Under the pieces are notes generated by a model, which saw only the letters and a list, made by a program, of their open reading frames with translations, did no database searches and was not told where the DNA came from. From Closterium sp. NIES-65 (lineage: Eukaryota > Streptophyta > Zygnematophyceae > Desmidiales > Closteriaceae), in NCBI GenBank assembly GCA_948144175.1, contig CANXME010000897.1:883001-947000 (forward strand): a DNA stretch of 64,000 bases, in the 5' to 3' direction. Positions 10,301 through 20,400 of this stretch are shown one piece after another. Within the stretch, counting starts at the first letter, position 1, and each line of letters begins with the position of its first letter. The translations under genes and the position numbers were made by a program.

Positions 10301-10783
10301 ATCACGTCCCAATAAAATGTCGTGCCCATCCAGTGTCGTGGCGAGCATTTCCTGTGTAAACCCGAAGTTCCCTCCGCAGCGGATTTTTACTCGCTCCACC
10401 TTTTCCCGTATGGCCAGTGGCGTGCCGTCGACTAAGCGTGCGTCTATCTCAGGTAAGCAGCGGTTAAAGGTTAACTGCAGTTTCCGTGCGGTCGCGGTAT
10501 TAACTAAACTGTGACTTGCTCCTCCGTCAATAAAAATCTTCACTGCTGCTCCCTGTATCTTCCCGTAGATCAGTACTGGGCAATCCGTCGCTGTACCCTC
10601 CTTATTCATCCGAGCCCGATCGATGGCGTGAATCGGTACTGTGACTCGGTGAGGGTCGGTGCGGTTGGGCGAGCAGGCAGTCTCGTCAGTAGTTGGCCCA
10701 ACTTCTACTGACTGCTGGCGTTTCCCTGCCTCTGAGACTCCCTCCCCTGCTCTGCTCCGCGGCGCCTCAGCTCCTCTGGGCAT
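7310..10783 (-). pseudogene. Gypsy-1 pol (PR-RT-RH-IN-chromodomain), multiply broken
   Basis: The protease shows IFIDGGASHSLVN (around 10530). Then follow RT with [11 protein letters not shown] and [11 protein letters not shown], RNase H with TDASDIAIGAVLL, and the zinc-binding integrase head near 8380-8460. The integrase core is MDFVTGLP...SDRDTKF...HPETDGQTE. Last is a chromodomain-like FLLRWKDRTPTEDNW cut by the copia element at 7310. The RT catalytic YxDD reads YLDN, losing the second metal-binding Asp. A TAA follows LDYL at 9869, a TGA follows EEHR at 9395, and frameshifts occur near 9258 and 7975. Confidence 0.9.
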
Positions 10784-11883
10784 TCACTCTTGCGATGGCC
10801 CGGCCTGTTGCAAGCAAAGCAGCGCCCCTTGAACGGTGCGGCAGCTGCATTCGTTGCGATGGCGTGTACAGTGGCGTGCTCAGTCGGTCCCCGAGGGCGA
10901 TGTCCGTAGTAGGACCCCGGTCTCGGTCGGCGTAGAATGTCGATTTTCTCGGCGAGCGCGAGAATCTCGTTGAAGTTAGAGAGTCCGCGCAGCATGATTT
11001 CGTGCGAGATATCCGGCTTCAGCCCTCCGATGTAACGGTCCACCCGCTCCGCTTCGTGCATGTAGCCGAACTGTTCGCAAAGTGCGAGAAAACCGCTTGT
11101 ATAATCTTGAACCGACCCGAGCTGGCGCCAAGTGCGCAATCTCTGACGCGCCGAAATCGAAGCCGCGATCGGCTTGAAGCGCGCCCGTAGTCCTGCGCAC
11201 CACGCATCCCACGTGCTGTATTGGGCGGTCTCGCAGAACGAACTCCAGGTGACAGCTGGACCCGTGGGCCGTTCCTCGTGCGACGGTGGCTCGTAGGCGC
11301 GTGGCGATGTCACGATGACTCGCCACCAGTCCATGGTGGGGCCCCTTAGCAGCGAAACTGCATACCGGATCTTCGCGGCGTCCGACTCGACGTAGTTTGC
11401 GTCGAAGAAGACGTTCATCGTGAAGACCCACGATTGAACCGTCGGACCTCCGCGTTGGCTTGGGTCGAAGCAGGGCGGGCGTTGCGGCTTGAGCGGCATT
11501 GGTGCCATAATGGCCTGTTCGCCACTTGTTGCCGCAAATTCCACGTGCCGACGGGCTTCCCGGGGCTCCCGCGGGCTTGGTGCGATCCTGCCTCCCCCCA
11601 TGCCAGGCATCGGTTGGGCGGCGCCATCACTGGCTGCGCCTGAGCGCTGTCCCATGCTGTCGTGTTGTGTTGGTGTGCCGGACGAGATGATGATCGGCTC
11701 GTCCGATTGTGCAGATGCATTTGTCGGTGCGTGTGGTGTCGCCGGAATGTTCACCGTGGATTGTTGACGGGCGGAGTCACGTTCCGCCGTGAGCGTCGCG
11801 ATTTCGAGCGCCGAATCTTCTAGTTGACGCAAGAGACGATCAAGCTGCTCCCGCGTCAATGTGGCGAGCGTGAAATCGGCCAT
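10705..11883 (-). CDS. Gypsy-1 gag (nucleocapsid) protein
   Basis: The start MADFTLATLT is chosen because Gypsy-2 (MADFNLATLT) and Gypsy-3 (MAENIDVTTLT) share it, although the frame opens 22 codons earlier. The capsid region contains FFDANYVESDAAKIRYAVSL and MDWWRVIV. A CCHC zinc knuckle CFACNRPGHRKSEC lies near the C-terminus. The frame is intact and ends in SSQ-stop, overlapping the pol frame in the -1 register. Confidence 0.9.
   Translation of the reverse strand: MADFTLATLTREQLDRLLRQLEDSALEIATLTAERDSARQQSTVNIPATPHAPTNASAQSDEPIIISSGTPTQHDSMGQRSGAASDGAAQPMPGMGGGRIAPSPREPREARRHVEFAATSGEQAIMAPMPLKPQRPPCFDPSQRGGPTVQSWVFTMNVFFDANYVESDAAKIRYAVSLLRGPTMDWWRVIVTSPRAYEPPSHEERPTGPAVTWSSFCETAQYSTWDAWCAGLRARFKPIAASISARQRLRTWRQLGSVQDYTSGFLALCEQFGYMHEAERVDRYIGGLKPDISHEIMLRGLSNFNEILALAEKIDILRRPRPGSYYGHRPRGPTEHATVHAIATNAAAAPFKGRCFACNRPGHRKSECPEELRRRGAEQGRESQRQGNASSQ
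10720..10726 (-). promoter_or_regulatory. -1 ribosomal frameshift heptamer GGGAAAC (Gypsy-1)
   Basis: In gag phase the minus strand reads CAG GGA AAC, which is the G GGA AAC pattern of a classical -1 slippery site. It lies five codons before the gag stop. The pol frame is exactly -1 relative to gag and overlaps it. The same heptamer in the same phase occurs in Gypsy-2 and Gypsy-3. Confidence 0.7.
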
Positions 11884-12066
11884 GGCGGGGGTGTCGGGCA
11901 AGCTCAGCGAGAGCCTCGGTCGTGGCCGTGCGTGCTTACGAGAGAGCACTACGAGCGGCGGTGCTGTATCGCTGAGAGACGTCTACCCCCCCCCAAAAAT
12001 TGAGATAGTGGGGAAGCGAAAGTGTGGATGCGGTCCGAGATGAGATCGTAGGCTCTGAATACCAAG

Positions 12067-12407
12067 TGTTACGAGTGCAATTGAGTGAACGAACGAGAAT
12101 TGCACTATCGAAGCAAGAATACAATGAGCGAAGGCATGAGCGAAAAATATATAGCGAAACTACAGTGGTAACGGTAATGGACTGTGGTTGTCGTGCGACG
12201 AGCCTGGGACTGAGGTTGGGAAAGTGTCGAAGCGGAGGCCCGGAGCGCGGGTTACCAGCCGAGCCGTGAGGTCGGGGTGCGATGTGCGAAGATGGCGGGA
12301 TGATTGTCGATGCGAGGATCGCGAGTGGTAACGGTGCTGACTAAGGTGCTACAGTGATGTACGCGTTGAGCAGGGATGCGAAGTAAGGAAAAGGGATTTT
12401 CCTTACA
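12067..12407 (-). repeat. Gypsy-1 5' LTR
   Basis: On the minus strand the 341 bp LTR starts TGTAAGGAAAATCCC and ends CTCGTAACA. It aligns along its length with the Gypsy-2 LTRs. A TATATA block lies near 12151-12156, as in Gypsy-2. The sequence after it (minus strand) is CTTGGTATTCAGAGCC, a variant primer binding site. Confidence 0.88.
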
Positions 12408-13522
12408 AGGGGTCAAGAAGACTTTGAAGCTGCTGCTGTGGACTTGACGCGCAATAAGACTCTGTTTGGTCAAGAAGAGTCATGCTGTTGTGGACGCGCA
12501 AGTGGATCTGCTCTGCTCACACTTCAGCATAGGAAGCTTAGAAGGCTTATTAGCTACAGTTCCTGTTCTGACTTGTATCTAGTTATTTAATATAATAGCG
12601 TTTGTACTTTTCAACGATGGTACTATTAAGAACTCCTCGGTGTCTAGTTATTAATTTGAGATGAATAAGTCAAATGCACGAATATTGCAGTTTGTACCAG
12701 CAAACACCCTGCGAAAGTGCAGTTTTGACAACCCAATACTCATAGTAGTCTACCTAAAGCTAGCACCTAACGCGTCGTGTCACACACTCCTCTCGAGAGA
12801 AAGCATGCCTGGTGCTACCGAATGCGTTACCAAGTGCGCTGCCTAATGCGTTACTTAATGTGCTGCCTATTGCTCTACCTAGTAATGCGCTACTGCTACT
12901 ATCTCTGACGGCCGTCGCGGGGGACGCGGACGGTTTCGCCGAGATCGCACATGGGCTTCGCTGGCGACGCCGTCGTCGTCGCAGCGGGGCGGCCGTCGCA
13001 AAGCAGCACGTTCGAGTGCGACGAGTCGCAGACCGCCAGGTACTCCGCGCCGTTCGATCCCCGTACTCCCCCTCCCCCTCTCTCCTTTCCGCCCTTCCCC
13101 GGAACGATCGTCATGGGAATCCCGTGTGGCAACCAATGGCGATTGGCGCCGATTCGCACCTCCTCAGTAGTGTATGTGCGCCGATTCGCACTTCCTCACG
13201 CGCTATCCAGCTCCCGATCCCAGCGCGCGTCCCTCGTCCCTCCCCCCATGATCGCCTGCTCCCTCCGCTAGCAATCGCGCGCCTGCACCTGGTTCCCCCA
13301 CTCCTATTCCCCAACGGCCCCCTACTCTCCCTTTCCCCCTCTCCCCCTTCTCCCCCTCTCCCCCTACTACCCTTTCCCCCTCTCCCCCTCTTCCCCTCTT
13401 CCCCTCTTCCCCTTCCCCCCACCTCCCCCCTTTCCCCCGCATCCGCCCCCCAGCCACTGCGCCATCCACACGGTACCTCGCCAACCTCCCCCCTTTACCT
13501 CGCAACATGCCTCTGCCTCGCC
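12408..13522. other. Intergenic, no supportable gene
   Basis: Just right of the LTR a segment of about 60 bp (GGTCAAGAAGA...GTGGAC) is imperfectly duplicated at about 12411-12500. From about 12817 to 12895 a degenerate repeat of 12-14 bp, TAATGCGYTRCC, runs in tandem. From about 13050 the DNA becomes GC-rich. I see no ORF with recognisable domains here. Confidence 0.6.
13310..13440 (+). repeat. Pyrimidine-only tract
   Basis: About 130 bp are almost pure C/T on the plus strand (CCCCCTCTCCCC, CTCTTCCCCT variants). The tract lies just upstream of the glycosyltransferase-like ORF segment and could be an intronic polypyrimidine run or simple sequence. Confidence 0.75.
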
Positions 13523-13850
13523 ATGGGGAATCTTTGGGAGCAGCTGAGCAAGGCTCGCCTCCACCTGGCGGAGGCCATGGCTCTCGCGCGCCACTGGGGG
13601 CGCACGCTCGTGCTGCCACGTGTCTGCAGCAGCCACATCGGCGGCAACAACCTGCCACGTGGCATGATCCCCGCGTGCGCATACTTTGACATGGTGGGAG
13701 CTGATGGGGCGGTTTGTGCCGTGGGTGCGCGAGGAGTATCTCTGGTGCCCGCTTGGGAGGGGCGCGGGGGAGCGAGCTCCGGGGAAAGGGAAATGCTCGC
13801 TCACTTCCAGGGTCACGAGTATCAGGAGAGCTCATGCAGGCAGCAGGGCA
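13523..13850 (+). other. ORF segment resembling glycosyltransferase (GRTLVLPRV)
   Basis: From ATG 13523 the frame reads MGNLWEQLSKARLHLAEAMA and then ARHWGRTLVLPRVCSSHIGG, followed by NNLPRGMIPACAYFDM. A run of the form GRTLVLP after a helix is typical of the donor-binding half of O-fucosyltransferase-like and related glycosyltransferases. After about 13760 the frame becomes low-complexity. I could not assemble flanking exons, so it may be one exon of a small gene or a gene relic. Family assignment is tentative. Confidence 0.35.
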
Positions 13851-16241
13851 ACGCATCTTCAGGGAGAAGCAAGCACCCATCCCAGCTGCTCCTGCCCTCA
13901 CCATCCGGTTTCTTTCTCAGTGCTTTGTGCTTCTGCTTCTCCCCAAACAGCTTGTCCCCTCACCTGGCTGTTCTCCTTGCTTGCTCCAACTCCCCCTCTG
14001 CTATTTGGCAGCCACAGTCGTACCAATCTGCTCTGAAATGCACAGCTGCTGTTCCTAGCTTGCTCCAACTCCCCCACTACAGTAGCGTGGGTGAGTCTGT
14101 GCCTGTGCCTGTCCCTGTGCCTGCACATGCCTCTGCTATGCACGGTGCGCACAGCAACGAGCGGCTGGGCAGCAACATGGATGGGGATCTGCATAACCTG
14201 CATGGGGACGAGGCATTGCAGCTCCTGCACCTGCACCTCACGCTCCTGCAAACCCTACCCAGTCAGTCCCCCCTCTCCCCACTTGCCCCTTCCCATGTGC
14301 CTGTTGAGTCAACTCAAATGACACCTGCCTAGTCAGTCCGCTCCCTGCTCACATCGTCCCATACTCCTCTTCCCTCCTCGCTTCATCGCATCGTTTCTGC
14401 CCCTCGCGTCATCCCATGCCACTCTCCCCTTGCCTTTCCTCCCTCATATCGCTTTGCGGCGTATCGACACCCCACAGCACCCCTCTCCACCCCTCCGTCT
14501 CTCCAGTCTCTCTGCATCTTCTCTTCTCACGCCTCTCTCTGGTCCGTTCCCTTCCCAAGCTCGTTCATGCTGTGCCAGGAAACCTTTTCCCACAGACTTG
14601 GCGTGTGGGGGGGTGGTGCTTGATGCTGGTGATTGTGACTCGGTGGGTGCTGTTCTATTGTCTGGGATGTGTGTGTGTGAGGTGTGTGTATGCATGGGGT
14701 GCTGCATGAATGCTCTGCTGCATGCATGGTACCTTGCTGCTGTGTGCAGCTCTGAGCAGCTCTGAGCAGCATAGCAGTCATCACTGGTAGGGGCAAGCAC
14801 AGCGCCTCTAGGCAAGCCAAAACCAAACCCGTGGTAAGGTTGGGGAAAAAGGGGGAAGGGGAAGGGATGTCGGAGTAGGCGGAGAGTGGGTAGGGTTCAC
14901 TGCACCAAATCATCCCCAGTCTGACTTTCTATGATGCCTTGGGAAGGGATGGGTAGATTTCTGGCCGTGAGGCTCTTGCTTTGGGTTACTTTCAAGAAGA
15001 TGTGATATCTCTGATGCGACAGCATATGATGCACATAGAGCTATGCTGCACGGGCGTATAACGAACATGGTGCTCTCAATCTCAATTATCACCTCACCAT
15101 CCCCCTGCAGCCACGGTGCGTATCCACCAGGTGCACCGGTACTTGCAGGAGAGAGAAGTGGGGTGGCAAGAGCAGAACACAGGAAGCATCCGAACCGAAT
15201 CACTCACTACAATCTACCTCCAGTTCCTATCCGTAGATGACCACTTCGAGTCCATGCATGGCTGTGTGGCAGCTCTTGGGATGCCTCATAACAGGCAGCA
15301 TCACAACAACCCACCTCCCGATCCAATTCCGTAGACGATCACTCGAGTCAGTCTATCCAGATTCCACACCAGCACATGCTCATTCTGACAGGTGAAAGTC
15401 GAGGGAGTGAATCGGATCAAAAGAATCCACATTACCCGCTACAGCTTTGCCTCAAGATTCATTCCCTAGATGATCACCTCAGCAGGTCCATGCACATTGC
15501 ATCGTGGTTGATTCTGGATGGAAGGTAGATAGCATGCTGGTTCAATAGGAAGCGAGCCCAGGAGCCCAGGAGCCGAGCCAGAGACGACCGGACGAGGCCA
15601 TGACTAGCTTTGGATGTGATAGGTGTATGCAACGCACGGTGGAGTGCACACATTCGTGTTCGGAACGTGTTGAACGTGCTCAGTAGCGAAACATTAAACG
15701 CGTTGTCAATGCAGCGTGTTTCAGCATGCGACAGGAGGCAAGCATCAAGGAGCAAGCGATGCCATGGCGACCGAAGGAGTAGCTCGTCAGGCAGGAAAAG
15801 CTGTGTGCTAGCTAGGCAGGTGGGAAGTCTGGGCCGGGCCCGGGGAGGATGAGACAGAGGTCGCGGCAATTGAGTCAAGGTTGGAACTTGGAACAGACTA
15901 CCATACATGCAGCGTGAGTACCTATCACATGGTATCGTAAGATGTACGGTAAAAATCTAACCCCAGACACAATGCACTCACACCACCATGCCAGAATCAC
16001 GAAGGCCTGCATCACTACAAGTCGTGAGTGATATCAGCCTGCAGAAGCTACTAGACAGACCAGGGTGGTCGAGTGCTGAAGCTATTTGGCAAGCACAAGT
16101 TCCCGGCCCTTGCAAAATTGCAATCCTGCCGTGGCATCTCCCCTGCCTGCCCCATTCCAATCTACCTGCTTCCCTAACTGCATCACACGCAGCTAGCAAC
16201 TGATCACACATAGTGAACCAGCAGCATCGCATCCACTTGCA
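13850..16241. other. Intergenic / 3' flank of the IP3R-type gene
   Basis: I see no gene here. A TG-rich run lies at about 14660-14700. Three imperfect copies of a motif CCGTAGATGAYCAC(T)TCGAG lie near 15228, 15329 and 15461. The part next to 16241 should contain the 3' untranslated region and polyadenylation signal of the large minus-strand gene. Confidence 0.5.
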
Positions 16242-17134
16242 CTACCTCTTCGCCCCTCTGATCCGTGCCGATGCTGCCCCACCACCCCCACCCCCTCTTG
16301 ACTCCGCCCGCGCCACGCCCCTATCACCCACTGCAATCGTCTTGGTGCGCCGGAACGACTCAGACCGTGACGACGATCCCGAGGCCAGGCTCCTCTTGAA
16401 CCCTCCCCCTGAGCTGCTCTCCTTCATGCTCCCCAGCCGCCCCATGCTGTTGCCCCCCTTCACGCGCACCGACGCGCGGCCCACATCCCCTCGTAGCGAG
16501 TCTATACTCGCCTCTAGCAACCGCATGCGCGCATCCATGCGGTCAATGGCGGCACGCATGGAGTCCAGCGACGCGTGGTTGTCGTTCTGCTTGGCGCGCA
16601 CCTGCTGCAGCCGGTCCGTGTGCATGGCGCGGCCGATAGGGATCCAGTCGTAGTTGGACGCGTCTAGGTGCGCGCGCACGAAGGACTCGAGACCCGTGTA
16701 CTCGGTGGGGTTGCGCTTGAGGAGATAATCGATGTAGAAGAGGTAGTGCAGCGGGTTGTGCTCGTGCGCTATGTGCTCCACGAACCCCCCCAGCCGCTGC
16801 TCGAATGCAAACCGGTCGATGCTGCACACAAAGCACTTGTCGTCTGCATGGCAGGGAGAGAGGGAGGGGAGGGGGATGGATGATGCAAAAGGGGGGGAGG
16901 TGGGTGGGGGGTGAGGGAAGACTGAGAGCTTGGTGAGCGTTTGGCGAAGTGGGTGGACTGAGGGTGAGAGAAGATGAGCAGCAGCAGAGAGAAAAAGGTG
17001 GGATATGCGTGTCACAGTAGACGATATACATGGAGCACTTGGGAAGACTGATGGGTGGAAAAGGTGGGGCACTCACCGAGGTCCTTTTCCTTGGCTGCTT
17101 TCTCATCTCGAATGGAGGTGAAGGCATCGACAAT
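16242..17134 (-). other. IP3R C-terminal Cys2-His2 linker and coiled coil (exons 33-34)
   Basis: The segment [16 protein letters not shown], then [20 protein letters not shown] and [14 protein letters not shown], matches the animal CFICGLERDKF, EEHIKEEHNMWHYL and DSTEYTGPESYV region. The two Cys and two His of the putative zinc site are kept. A heptad-like stretch from [19 protein letters not shown] to SIDSLRGDV predicts a coiled coil for tetramer packing. A Ser/Gly/Arg-rich tail ends at the stop at 16242. Confidence 0.92.
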
Positions 17135-17404
17135 CTGGTTCTCATACGTGAGGGAGATGAACACACACAGATGGCAATGACAGAGAGGCCATGGGGGTGG
17201 GCCAAGTGAGAACTAACGCATGGCTTGTGCACCATGCATTGTGAAGCGGAGCTGAGCTGAGTTCACCAGGCAACCAGAAACAGAAAGCGCGTGCAAATGC
17301 TCGTGGTAAATAGCAGTGTACATGCTCACAAGGCACAGCAGAGCAGAGTGCAGCATGGTGGGGCACTGGAAACATGGTTCAGCAGCTCTATGTCACACTC
17401 ACAT

Positions 17405-17442
<38 letters not shown>

Positions 17443-20400
17443 GTCCAGTGAAGATGTTCTGCAGCAGGAAGACCCAGACGATGAGGAAGGACACAATGAA
17501 CACGGTGCGCAGCTGCCGCCACACATCCGTCACCACCGACGTGGGCACCGTGTCCCACGCCTGCCACAGCCCGCCAATGCTGCTGCTCGCTATGGCATTC
17601 ACGAGGTGCAGCCCTATGCACTCGTAGAGCGTGGTGCAGGCAAAGTCGTCGTGACCGGCAAATGCGAGGAAGGAGACGATTGAGTACATGAAGATCACGA
17701 GGATGCCCACGAGGCCCGTGCGGATTAGTAAAGGGCCACCCACATACGCGGACTTGAGCACAATGGCGCCCGAGGGATGGTAGATGATAAAGTCGAGCAG
17801 GTGGAAGACGAAGAAGAAGGGCGATACTGATAGCCCCAACACACTGCGAAACAAGGAAAGATGGAACGGGGGATGGGGGAGGGGGAAGAGGAGGGCGGAA
17901 GGGGGAAAGGGGAAAGTGGGGAGGGAGCAACAGGCCAAAAGAAGGCAGGGATATAGGGATGCAGGCGGGCATGCTGTGATGCTCTGACTGGTGCTGAGAG
18001 GAGCTGGTGCAATGATGCACGGAGAGCGTGTGGGGGAGGCGAGGGAGAGATGCGCACCTGGCGACGACCATGAGCACGGAGTACCAAAAGTCGAGGTTGC
18101 GGAAGAGCAGTGACTTGGGCACGCCTCGCAGGTCCATGGACTCGTTCAGCCGCTGGTCCAGACCTGCCTCCCCTGCATCCACTGCTGCCCCATCGCCCCG
18201 AGTCATGCGCTCTGCTCCCAGCCCATGCACGTACACACCCAACACACACACACACGCACACATAGGCATATGCAGACAACAGATTATTATATGCCCCAAG
18301 ACCACATGCAAAAAAAAAGGGTCAGAAAAAACGCTGCCAATAATAGTAACAAAACAGAACCAGCCCCATGCCCTTCCCCACTCCATCCCCCCTTCCCCAG
18401 TCTAACCAACCACGCTCGCACCCACACCCACTGCCCACCCGCACCTGAGATATCGGCCTCTCGCTCATCCCCAGCAACATCCTTCAAAACAAGCAGCGGC
18501 GACTCGAGCCAGATGAATCCCACAAGCGCCAGGCTCGTCACCAGCAGCTGCAGCAGCCCCAGCACGCGAATGAGCGCGAGCGCAAAGGCATAGTGCGCCC
18601 AGGGCTGCATGGTCTGCCCGTAGCTGAAGACTATGAGCGTGACAATGAGGATGGAGGTGTAGAAGGGCAGGCGCTTGATCTGCGGCAGCATGTCCTGCAG
18701 CCAGCCCGCCCACGGGTGCCGGTGCCGCATGCGCTCGTAGTGCTGTAACTTCAGCACCAGCACTCGCGCCGCCCGCATGAAGTGCTGCACCTTCTGCTTG
18801 TCGGGTGGCGAAGGGGGGGAAGCAGGAAGAGCAGAAGGGAGAGGGAAAGGAGAGGCGCGACGGGAAAAAGGGAGGGGAAACAGAGACAGAAGGGAAGATT
18901 CAGGGAAAGCAGGGAGGGGGTTTTGGGAACACACAGTCACCTGCAGCAACGGCACCACTCTATTGCGAAGGTCAAACAGCGTGACCAGGCGACTGGATCC
19001 CACTGCAAAGCAGTGCTGATGGTGATGCTGATGGTGATGCTGATGCTGATGCTCATGCTCATGCTGATGCTGATGCTGATGCTGCTGCTGATGCTCATGC
19101 TCATGCTGATGCTGATGCTGCTGCTGATGCTGATGCTGATGCTGCTGATGCTGCTGATGCTGATGCTGATGCTGATGATGATACTGTTGAGATGTTGATG
19201 CTGATGCTAATGCTGATGCTGCTGATGCTGAGATGTTGATGCTGATGCTGATGCTGCTGATGCTGAGATGTTGATGCTGATGCTGATGCTGATGCGCTGA
19301 TGCTGATGCGCTGCTGATGTGCTGATGCTGATGCGCTGCTGATGCGCTGATGCTGATGCGCTGATGCTGATGCGCTGATGCTGATGCGGCGATGCTGATG
19401 CGCTGATGCTGATGCCCTGATGCTGATGCGGTGATGTTGATGCGCTGATGCTGATGCGCTGATGCTGATGCGCTGATGCTGATGCGCTGATGCTGATGCG
19501 CTGATGCTGATGCGCTGATGCTGATGCGGTGATGTTGATGCGCTGATGCTGATGCGCTGATGCTGATGCGCTGAGGCTGATGCGCTGATGCTGATGCGCT
19601 GATGCTGATGCGCTGGTGCGCTGATACTGATGCTGATGCGCTGATGCTGATGCTGATGCTGAGATGCTGGTACTGATGCTGATGCTGATGCTGTTGCTGA
19701 TGCTGATGCTGATGCTGAGATGCTGATGCTGATGCTGATGCTGATGGTGAGATGCTGATGCTGATGCTGAGATGCTGATGCTGATGCTGATGCTGTTGCT
19801 GATGCTGATGCTGAGATGCTGATGCTGATGCTGAGATGCTGATGCTGATGCTGATGCTGATGCGCTGGTGCTGATGCAGATGCGCAGATGCTGATGCGCT
19901 GATGCTGATGCGCTGATGCTGATGCACTGATGCTGATGCGCTGATGCTGATGCGCTGATGCTGATGCGCTGATGTTGATGCGCTGATGCTGATGCGCTGA
20001 TGCTGATGCGCTGATGCTGATGCGCTGATGCTGAAGCGCTGATGCTGATGCTGATGCTGATGCTGATGCTGATGTTGATGCTGAGATGCTGATGCTGATG
20101 CTGTTGCTGATGCTGATGCTGATGCTGATGCGGATGCTGATGCTGATGTTGATGCTGATGCTGATGCTGATGCTGATGCTGATGCTGGGGACGGTGGCGG
20201 TGCATATGAGTGAGTGCCCTCTGGTGCATGCATGTGGGAGGGTGCATGTGGGGGTGCGTGCACGGACCTGGATGGGGTTTTCCCGGGGCACGTCATACAG
20301 CTCCTCCAATGCTGCCATGGTCCACACGGGGTCGCGTGACAGGCGGCGGCACTCGGCCGTGAGAGGGAAGTAGACCTTCTCCAGCTGCCCCTCGCGCACC

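Larger units (their letters stand above)
7310..12407 (-). mobile_element. Gypsy-1: decayed Ty3/gypsy chromovirus-type element
   Basis: Minus-strand order is 5' LTR (12067-12407), gag, protease, RT, RNase H, integrase, chromodomain. The element resumes at 1-78 beyond the copia insertion and its 3' LTR is outside the window. It belongs to the same family as Gypsy-2, with near-identical gag and integrase. It has at least two nonsense codons (ending at 9869 and 9395), frameshifts near 9258 and 7975, and an altered catalytic RT motif. It is a dead copy and the oldest insertion here. Confidence 0.93.

Noticed and set aside
12812..14332. A 506-codon plus-strand ORF
   Set aside because: Mostly low-complexity Pro/Leu/Ser from pyrimidine-rich DNA. 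Only the short stretch around 13523-13770 looks protein-like.
15228..15490. Three similar TAGATGATCAC-type blocks as a possible regulatory array
   Set aside because: The copies are short and imperfect with irregular spacing, too weak to support a function.
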